Source: an uncultured Mycoplasma sp.
GTDB taxonomy: Bacteria > Bacillota_I > Bacilli_A > Mycoplasmatales > Metamycoplasmataceae
Direction of reading: 5' to 3'
DNA: 7,429 nt
Assembly: GCA_949293065.1 (NCBI GenBank)
Contig: CASFBV010000111.1
Span: 1-7,429 of the forward strand
Within the stretch, counting starts at the first letter, position 1. Each line of letters starts with the position of its first letter. Both the position numbers and the translations under genes were made by a program. The notes beneath the pieces were generated by a model. That model was not told where the DNA came from and did not search any database. It was given only the letters and a program-made list of their open reading frames with translations. Shown here one piece after another: positions 1-5,034 of this stretch.

Positions 1-77
1 CTAATAACTGTATTTTCATCAAAAGGTTTTGATGTTTTTGATTTAATAATGCTAAAAATCTCATTTTTGTATTTCAT
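1..77 (-). CDS. 5' fragment of unidentified gene (partial, runs off the window)
   Basis: On the minus strand an ATG at 77-75 opens a frame that stays open to the window edge, giving about 25 residues beginning MKYKNEIFSIIKSK and ending near DENTVI. The peptide is short, lysine-rich and shows no motif I recognise, so I assign no function. The start is supported by an AT-rich divergent intergenic region and by a TAAAAT box on the minus strand (96-91), 13 nt before the ATG. No Shine-Dalgarno sequence precedes it. It is transcribed divergently from the large coiled-coil gene at 136, with a 58-bp gap. The coding call rests on the open frame and this arrangement only; the peptide is too short for a homology judgement. 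Confidence 0.5.
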   Translation of the reverse strand, partial: MKYKNEIFSIIKSKTSKPFDENTVI

Positions 78-90
78 AATAATCAAATTT

Positions 91-96
91 ATTTTA
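91..96 (-). promoter_or_regulatory. Putative -10 box for the partial minus-strand gene
   Basis: Read on the minus strand this is TAAAAT. Transcription would start around 84, leaving a leader of roughly 7 nt before the ATG at 77. No convincing -35 box is visible. In such AT-rich DNA chance matches are common. Confidence 0.35.
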
Positions 97-116
97 CTAT
101 TTTTAAATAATAATTT

Positions 117-125
117 TGATAAAAT
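117..125 (+). promoter_or_regulatory. Putative extended -10 promoter of the 136-2289 gene
   Basis: The string TGATAAAAT fits the extended -10 form TGnTAtaaT, with hexamer TAAAAT at 120-125. Start of transcription is expected around 132, only a few bases before the ATG at 136, and there is no Shine-Dalgarno sequence. The mRNA is therefore predicted to be almost leaderless. The sequence after the hexamer (TTATT) is also found at the promoters before 3032 and 5035. Confidence 0.5.
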
Positions 126-135
126 TTATTTTATT

Positions 136-2289
136 ATGTGAGATATTAAAGACGAAATTTGAGATAAACAAATAGGATTAGGAAGAGAAATAGGAAAGGA
201 TTTTTCAGGTAGAGAAATTCATTTTAGTGAATTTCAAAATAATGATTCACCTTATGGATGAACATTAATTTCATTAGGGGATAATGAATATCTTGTTGTT
301 CATCTTGAAACAGAACGTGAATTTCCAAATTCAATTCATGATGATGGAACAGATGAATTTTATATAAATAATAAATTGTTCAATGTTGTTAGAAATGTTA
401 ATGGTGATTGAGATGTTAATTCTGTAGAGTACAATGAAGAATTTATTCCTAATAGAGTTGTTGAGCATAAAGAAGTTGTTGTAAAACCTAAACAACAACC
501 TGTTTATAAAGAAAAGTCAGAACCAAGTTATGAAGATGCAGATGCAGAATACAAATATGATGAAGGATATAATGAAGGATATGATGAAGGTTATAACAAA
601 GCCTATGAAGATAGTTATAAAAAAGCATATAACAATATAAAAAGAGAAATGGAATTAGAGCAATCTCAATCATTTGCTATCTTTAATCAATCACAAAACA
701 ATACTAGACATTTTTCTTCTCCTATAAACAATTACACACCAACAAGACCTATTTCATTAAATTCAAATAGCATTGGATACAGTGATGATGAAACAATTAG
801 ATCTCAAAAAGCTCAAATCGATGAACTTGAAAGACAATTGCAATATGAACAAACACATAGACTTGAATTAAATAAAGCTAGAAGTGATTTAAGAAATAGA
901 AATTCAGAAAGATTAGCTGATGAACAATTGATGCAAAGAAAAGAAATTGAAATGCTTGAAAATGAATTAAGAAATCAAAAAGCCAAAGCTCAACGTTTAG
1001 AGATTGAAAGAAATAGAAGAAGAATGGAAGAATTGAGAAGTGAAATTGAAAGAACTCAATCAATTAATGCGTCAACAATTAATGAATATTACCAAGATGA
1101 AAATACATCAAAAAAATTAGATTATTTAAATTCAGTAAGAAGTGGAAGTGATTCTTCAAGCATTATCAATGATTTAACTAGAAAATTAAATGAACAAACA
1201 ATGCAAATTAATTCTTTAAAAATGGAGCAAGAGTTCAATGCTAGAAAGTTGAGTGACATTGAAAGAAAAAAGTACCTAGCAAAAGAACCAGTAGAAAAAA
1301 ACGTGGCTAATGATTTAAAAAATTCTGGTTCTTTTGTTAGAAGAAGTATAGGCTCAAAAAGATTAATAGACAATCCTCAGGCTCAAAAAATGTGAGATAT
1401 TCAGTTTGGTCAATTTACAAATTTTGGAACAGATTTTGCTGGAAGAGTTTTAATTAAAAGTAAATTTGGTTTGAATGAAGAGGGTGGATGAGATATTGAT
1501 TTTTATGATTCTCAATCTTCAGATATTTATGTAGCAGCAATTGCAACAATTGAAGAACGTGGTGGAAGACAATCATTTAATGCAAATGGAAAAAAATATT
1601 TTGTTACAAGAGCAAATGATAAATGAGAATTTGTTGATATGAAGGATAAGAAAAAATTCGATATGTCTCCTTTAAATATGGCAACCATTGCTTCAACAAT
1701 TACACCAGACAAACAAATGTCAAATGGTAATTATGAGACATATTCATCACTTCTTGTAAATCTAATTAATTTCCCATTAATTCATTTAGATAAATTTGAA
1801 GAATTTTTAAGAGCTGCTCTTTCAAAATTGCCTTTCTTTAAAGATATTTATATTTATTCAAATGAAAGACTTTATAAAAAAAACGAATCAAATATAAGTG
1901 CCTATGCAAGAGTATTTTTCAAAAGTTCTTCAACAAAAGATGATATAGATATTTTATTAACTTCAATTTCATTGAAAAAAGGAATGAATAGATTTATACA
2001 TAATTTTGCAGAAACAAATGACTTAGATCAAATGACATTTACACTTGTTTTAAATAATCATAAAAAATTATTAAAATTTGTTCATGCTCAATCTAATTTT
2101 GAAATTTTAAGAGCACATCCTGTTCCTATAAGAATTCCAGCAAGATCTTTAATTTTAGATAAAGAATACAATGCAATTTTAAAATTCCATGAAAATGATT
2201 TATGAAAAAAATTAAAACCTCTTGCTCTTGATTACAATGGAAATGTTTATTATGTTTGTGATATTGACCCGGATCAATTGAATTTATAA
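136..2289 (+). CDS. Large coiled-coil protein with a duplicated Trp/Gly-rich domain, function unknown
   Basis: This 717-residue frame is continuous once eight TGA codons are read as Trp (residues 2, 9, 42, 92, 420, 452, 497, 690). I do not recognise a named family. Layout: residues 1-95 form an aromatic/Gly-rich domain; 96-140 are Glu/Lys/Pro-rich; 141-165 have Tyr at every fourth residue; 172-215 are polar (Ser/Asn/Gln); about 220-310 are a highly charged Glu/Arg/Gln coiled coil, with a second short one at 340-382. Residues 419-502 repeat the first domain in divergent form, and 503-717 look globular, with hydrophobic stretches but no signal peptide or clear membrane helix. The product is probably cytoplasmic. 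The architecture suggests a structural or cytoskeletal scaffold, but that is inference. The start is set by the near-adjacent -10 box and by the second domain copy also opening with MWDI. It converges on rsmE 4 bp downstream. Confidence 0.85.
556..633 (+). repeat. In-frame 12-bp repeat coding a YxxG/YxxA tetrapeptide array
   Basis: Residues 141-165 of the coiled-coil protein place Tyr at 141, 145, 149, 153, 157, 161 and 165. The units read YDEG, YNEG, YDEG, YNKA, YEDS, YKKA. The first three units are nearly identical at DNA level (GATGAAGGATAT-like 12-mers), and later units have drifted. A period of four would place the tyrosines in a slowly rotating stripe on a helix. The array separates the N-terminal domain from the coiled coil. 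Confidence 0.8.
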
Positions 2290-2293
2290 ATAA

Positions 2294-2974
2294 TTATTCT
2301 TCGTTTATTCTTGACAAAACAAATATTGAGGCAGTTTCAGCTCTCAATATTTTTTTACCCAAATGAATAATATTTATTTCTTCTTTTTTAGCTTGATCAA
2401 TTTCTGAAATGTCAAATCCACCTTCAGGACCAATATAGAATGCAACATTAGTATCAAATGAATTGGGACATATATTTGTTGTTTCATCAATTTTTTCATG
2501 AGCTAAGTATTTATTTTTAATTTCAAATTTAATAGCATTTTCAAATTTAATAGGATCATTTATTTTCATCATTGAATTTCTAAATGATTGTTCTGATGAG
2601 TTTTTTATGATTTCTTTGAATCGTTCTATTTTGTTTTGAACTTGATCAATATATTTTATATTTGTATTTTTTGTAATCAATGGATAAAATTCTTTTACAC
2701 CAAGTTCAGTAGCTTTTTGAATTAATCATTCAAATCTTTTAACGTTAATAATTGAAGCAAATAAAACAACATTATTTTTAAATTCATTATTTATATCTTT
2801 TTTTTCAATAATTAAGGCATTTTTTCCTTCTAATTTACATTCATAAAATTCTTCATTATAAACACAATAAAAATGTTCACTAGGTCTAAGTCTAATTGTT
2901 TTTATATGATCTAATGTATTTTTATCTAATTCAAAATAGTTTTTATTTTTCTTATTAACAAAAAAGCGATACAT
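2294..2974 (-). CDS. rsmE: 16S rRNA (uracil-1498-N3)-methyltransferase RsmE
   Basis: RsmE uses S-adenosylmethionine to methylate N3 of U1498 in helix 44 of 16S rRNA within the assembled 30S subunit. The 226-residue product is slightly shorter than the usual 240 or so. One TGA codon (Trp83) interrupts it under the standard code. The N-terminal part (about 1-70) corresponds to the PUA-like RNA-binding domain. The C-terminal part is the SPOUT knot domain, with the family hallmarks WLIQKATELGVKEFYPL (83-99), IGPEGGF (181-187) and LRAETA (210-215), the last two forming the cofactor site. The ATG at 2974 starts the expected MYRFF-type N-terminus. A TATAAT box ends 6 nt before this ATG and there is no Shine-Dalgarno, so a leaderless mRNA is likely. 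It is divergent from the oxidoreductase-like gene and convergent with the coiled-coil gene. Confidence 0.95.
2321..2356 (+). terminator. Intrinsic terminator-like hairpin for the coiled-coil gene, inside rsmE
   Basis: AAATATTGAG (2321-2330) pairs perfectly over 10 bp with CTCAATATTT (2343-2352), leaving a 12-nt loop, and a run of seven T ends at 2356. It lies 31 nt past the stop codon of the plus-strand gene. This is the form of a Rho-independent terminator, although the stem is AT-rich. On the opposite strand the same bases encode the conserved LRAETA region of RsmE. Confidence 0.6.
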
Positions 2975-2980
2975 TTATTT

Positions 2981-2986
2981 ATTATA
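2981..2986 (-). promoter_or_regulatory. Putative -10 box of rsmE
   Basis: Read on the minus strand the hexamer is a perfect TATAAT, followed by six bases and then the rsmE ATG at 2974. Transcription would begin at or next to the A of ATG, giving a leaderless message. No -35 box is evident. Confidence 0.5.
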
Positions 2987-2991
2987 ATCTT

Positions 2992-3021
2992 TTGTTATAA
3001 TTTATTATAAATTTATAACAA
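2992..3021 (+). promoter_or_regulatory. Inverted repeat over the promoter and start site: possible operator or leader hairpin
   Basis: TTGTTATAA (2992-3000) and TTATAACAA (3013-3021) are perfect reverse complements separated by 12 nt. The spacer itself contains TTTAT/ATAAA arms (3001-3005, 3007-3011) almost on the same centre, so the whole 30 nt is a near-perfect dyad with one extra T at 3012. It covers the extended -10, the expected start site and the leader, a position suited to repressor binding. AT richness lowers the surprise of such a dyad. Confidence 0.45.
2993..3001 (+). promoter_or_regulatory. Putative extended -10 promoter of the oxidoreductase-like gene
   Basis: TGTTATAAT is a perfect extended -10 (TGnTATAAT). 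Transcription would start near 3008, giving a leader of about 24 nt that carries only a weak purine-rich ribosome site (AGAGAG, 3021-3026) before ATG 3032. A second TATAAT lies at 2983-2988. The box sits in the left arm of an inverted repeat (2992-3021). Confidence 0.5.
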
Positions 3022-3031
3022 GAGAGAAAAA

Positions 3032-4465
3032 ATGATTTTTAACAAAAACAAAAAAGAAGTTAAAAAAGAGTTTGAAGAAAAATTTGAAGTAGCAATTATT
3101 GGAGCAGGTCAAACTGGTCTTGTTTTAGCTAAACAATTAATTAAAAAAGAAATTAAAACTCTTGTTATCGATCGTGATGAAATGGGAATTAAAACTTCTC
3201 TTGATTTAAAAAATTTACCTAAATTAATTAAAAGAATAAAAGAAAAAAATGAAGATCCAAAGCAATTAGTAAACACATTTCCACAAAGATTAAGATATTT
3301 AAATCATGAACAAAATAAAGATTTAATTTCTCAATTAACATCAAATTCATTTTTTAAATTTGTGAGAGGCAATATTGGGGAAATTGAAGAATATTCAATT
3401 ACTGTTAATGATAAAAAATATGCATTTAAAAAATTAGTTTTTGCAACTGGATCTTATTTTACTGAACCAACTAATTTTCCTAATTTGAGAAGAAATATGT
3501 ATTTAAATTTAAATGAAATAGGTTCAATAAAAGAATTTTATCCATCAGTTGCAGTTTATGGAACAAATGTTCAAGCTCTTGAAGTTGCATATTCTTTTGC
3601 TTTAATGGGTTCAAAGGTTTATCTATTTGATGAAAATGTTAATCCTTTCAACAACTTTGATGATGATTTTGAATCTATTTTAAAGACTCAATTTATGCCA
3701 GACAATATAGTTTGATGTTTAGAATCGAAAATAACAAATCATATTCAAGCTTCTGATAATACAATAAGAATTATGTATAGAACACAAGGACAAAATAAAT
3801 TTGTTGAAGTTCATAAGATCATAATTACAGATAATAAAAAAAGCGAAACAAGAACATTAAAAACAAAATATCCACTTGAATTGAATTCAAAAGGATCAAT
3901 TATTATCGATAACACTTTTAAAGTTAAAGAAAATCCAACTTATTATGCAATTGGTGATGTTAATGGAATTAAATTTATGCCTGAATATGCAAATAGTCAA
4001 GCAATTACACTTTCAAGAATCTTAACTAATCAAAAATCACAAAAATTTAACTTATATGATGTAGGATTTGTCATTGATATTGAACCACAATTTGCTTTTT
4101 ATGGAATGAATCGTCAAGATTTAGAATATTTAGGTATGAAGTTTAACGAATTTGTTTATGATTTTGATTATGAATTAAATTCAAAACTTTATTCTCATAA
4201 ATCAAAAATGAAAGTATATACTAATGAGAAACACGAAATTTTAGGTATATTTTTATATGGAAATAAAATTAAGGAATTATTAGGTTTTTTTATTCTTGCA
4301 GCAAATAACAAAGTAAAATTTCATAAGTTATCAAATTACAATTATCCATTCTATTCTAAAATCGAATTTGTTAGAGATGCAGCAATTGAATATGAATTAG
4401 AATTTGTAGGACTATCTAAAAAACTTCAAAAAATGAGAAATAAAAATGAGAAAGGGGGTGTGTAA
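3032..4465 (+). CDS. Pyridine nucleotide-disulfide oxidoreductase homologue lacking the redox cysteines
   Basis: The 477-residue frame (TGA at Trp229) has the class I flavoprotein disulfide reductase fold of dihydrolipoamide dehydrogenase and mercuric reductase. FAD-binding GAGQTG is at 24-29, with Asp47 ending the second strand. ATGSYFTEP (138-146) is the family ATG motif. A degraded NAD(P) loop GTNVQALE (177-184) has Asn where the second Gly is expected. YAIGD (305-309) is the second FAD contact. A C-terminal dimerisation-like domain follows from about 330. The canonical GGTCLNVGCIPSK segment aligns with residues 53-65, where the two Cys become Ser56 and Asn61; the only Cys lies at 230. The C-terminal HP pair aligns with Tyr438-Pro439. 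FAD binding is plausible, but classical disulfide chemistry is not. The open, constrained frame argues against a pseudogene. It forms a translationally coupled pair with the DUF2188 gene. Confidence 0.85.
4451..4459 (+). promoter_or_regulatory. Strong Shine-Dalgarno of the DUF2188 gene
   Basis: AAAGGGGGT matches the ideal AAAGGAGGT at eight of nine positions and ends 5 nt before the ATG at 4465. It lies inside the last codons of the upstream gene, whose TAA shares its final A with this ATG. This arrangement is typical of termination-reinitiation coupling. Confidence 0.75.
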
Positions 4466-5004
4466 TGGGATTTTTCAAAAGATGAAAAGAAAAAAGACAA
4501 GCTAAAAAACAACAAACCAAAGAAATTAAACATCCAGATAACTCATATGATATTTATAATCAAAATGAAACAGCAGTTCTTCAAACAGAAGATGTAAGTA
4601 ATAAACCAGAAATTGCTTATTCAGAAGAACAATCATCTAATAAAGAAACTAAAACAGCTGAAACTGGAACAAAATCTAAAAAATCTTCAAGCACAAGAAC
4701 AACAACTTCAACAGTTAAAGCTAAAAAAGATAATACAAGAACAACAACTACAAGAACTTCTAAGGATAGTGATATGGCAAAAGGAAGAAATATTTACTAT
4801 GTATCTGTAAGAAAAGATAAGAATGGCAAAAAAATTGGATGAGAAGTTAAAAAAGAAAATGCTGATAAAGTTACAAAAGTTTGTGAAACAAAAGAACAAG
4901 CTATTGATTTTGTAAGAGAAAAAGCAGGAAATCAAGGGTCAACATGTATTATAAGAAAAGTTGACGGATCAATTGATAAAACAATGAAATTTGACACTAA
5001 ATAA
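4465..5004 (+). CDS. DUF2188-domain protein with a basic, Thr/Ser-rich N-terminal extension
   Basis: The 179-residue frame contains two TGA Trp codons. Residues 1-20 (MGFFKRWKEKRQAKK...) are basic and amphipathic, 21-75 are polar and acidic, and 76-103 form a low-complexity Thr/Ser/Arg/Lys linker with repeated TRTTT. Residues 104-179 match DUF2188, a family of small proteins often starting MAKG(K/R) with the pattern YYVSV...GWEVK, a K-rich turn, then ETKEQAIDFVREKA and CIIRKVDGSI. The biochemical function of DUF2188 is not established, so none is claimed. The start at 4465 is chosen for the strong Shine-Dalgarno and the one-base overlap with the oxidoreductase-like gene. An internal ATG at 4774 has its own Shine-Dalgarno and could yield the 76-residue domain alone. 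The basic amphipathic N-terminus might contact the membrane (inference). The next gene follows after 30 bp with its own promoter. Confidence 0.8.
4693..4758 (+). repeat. 15-bp direct repeat coding the TRTTT linker
   Basis: ACAAGAACAACAACT occurs at 4693-4707 and again at 4735-4749, in frame and 42 bp apart, followed by a truncated copy ACAAGAACT at 4750-4758. The copies encode TRTTT and TRT in the linker before the DUF2188 domain. Such repeats can change copy number by slippage or recombination. Confidence 0.75.
4762..4776 (+). promoter_or_regulatory. Internal Shine-Dalgarno and ATG at the start of the DUF2188 domain
   Basis: AAGGA (4762-4766) lies 7 nt before an in-frame ATG (4774-4776). 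The codons that follow read MAKGRNIYYV, which is how free-standing DUF2188 proteins commonly begin. This looks like the retained start of an ancestral single-domain gene and may still be used to make a 76-residue short form. Confidence 0.5.
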
Positions 5005-5007
5005 ATT

Positions 5008-5027
5008 TATATATGTTGATATATAAT
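5008..5027 (+). promoter_or_regulatory. Putative promoter of the MATE-like gene, with a 7-bp dyad
   Basis: TATAAT at 5022-5027 is a perfect -10 hexamer ending 7 nt before the ATG at 5035, so the transcript probably begins at or next to the A of ATG and has no leader. TTGACA at 4991-4996 resembles a -35 box but the 25-nt spacing is too long. TATATAT (5008-5014) and ATATATA (5019-5025) form a perfect 7-bp dyad around GTTG that overlaps the -10. It lacks the GC and T-tail of a terminator. Confidence 0.5.
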
Positions 5028-5034
5028 TTATTTT

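Noticed and set aside
136..420. EAGR box of terminal-organelle proteins (HMW1, P65, TopJ)
   Set aside because: The domain is rich in aromatic residues and glycine and sits beside a coiled coil, but the spacing of Trp, Gly and Tyr does not match the EAGR pattern as I remember it. The resemblance is compositional only.
488..673. Antisense frame rich in Tyr, His and Leu
   Set aside because: It is the reverse complement of the Y/E/G repeat and Gln-rich codons of the plus-strand gene. It has no start signals of its own.
878..1373. Antisense frames rich in Phe and Leu opposite the coiled coil
   Set aside because: They mirror GAA/AAA/AGA-rich codons of the coiled coil, a common artefact in AT-rich DNA.
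136..2289. Several short separate genes or a pseudogene broken by TGA codons
   Set aside because: The pieces are in one frame, joined only by TGA, and the protein is coherent when TGA is Trp. The same holds for rsmE, the oxidoreductase-like gene and the transporter, where family motifs continue across the TGA codons.
2289..2298. Palindrome AATAATTATT across both convergent stop codons
   Set aside because: Ten A/T-only bases with no loop. It arises simply from facing TAA codons 4 bp apart.
4613..4810. Plus-strand Gln/Leu/Lys-rich frame overlapping the DUF2188 linker
   Set aside because: It is a frame-shifted reading of the ACA/ACT repeat codons, without a ribosome site or family resemblance.
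4708..4935. Cys/Phe/Ser-rich antisense frame opposite the DUF2188 gene
   Set aside because: It is a shadow of Lys/Thr/Arg codons in the sense gene, which has family similarity and a strong ribosome site.
5008..5025. Intrinsic terminator after the DUF2188 gene
   Set aside because: The 7-bp stem is all A/T and is followed by AATTTATTTT rather than a clean T-run. It overlaps a perfect TATAAT placed for the next gene, so a promoter role is more likely.
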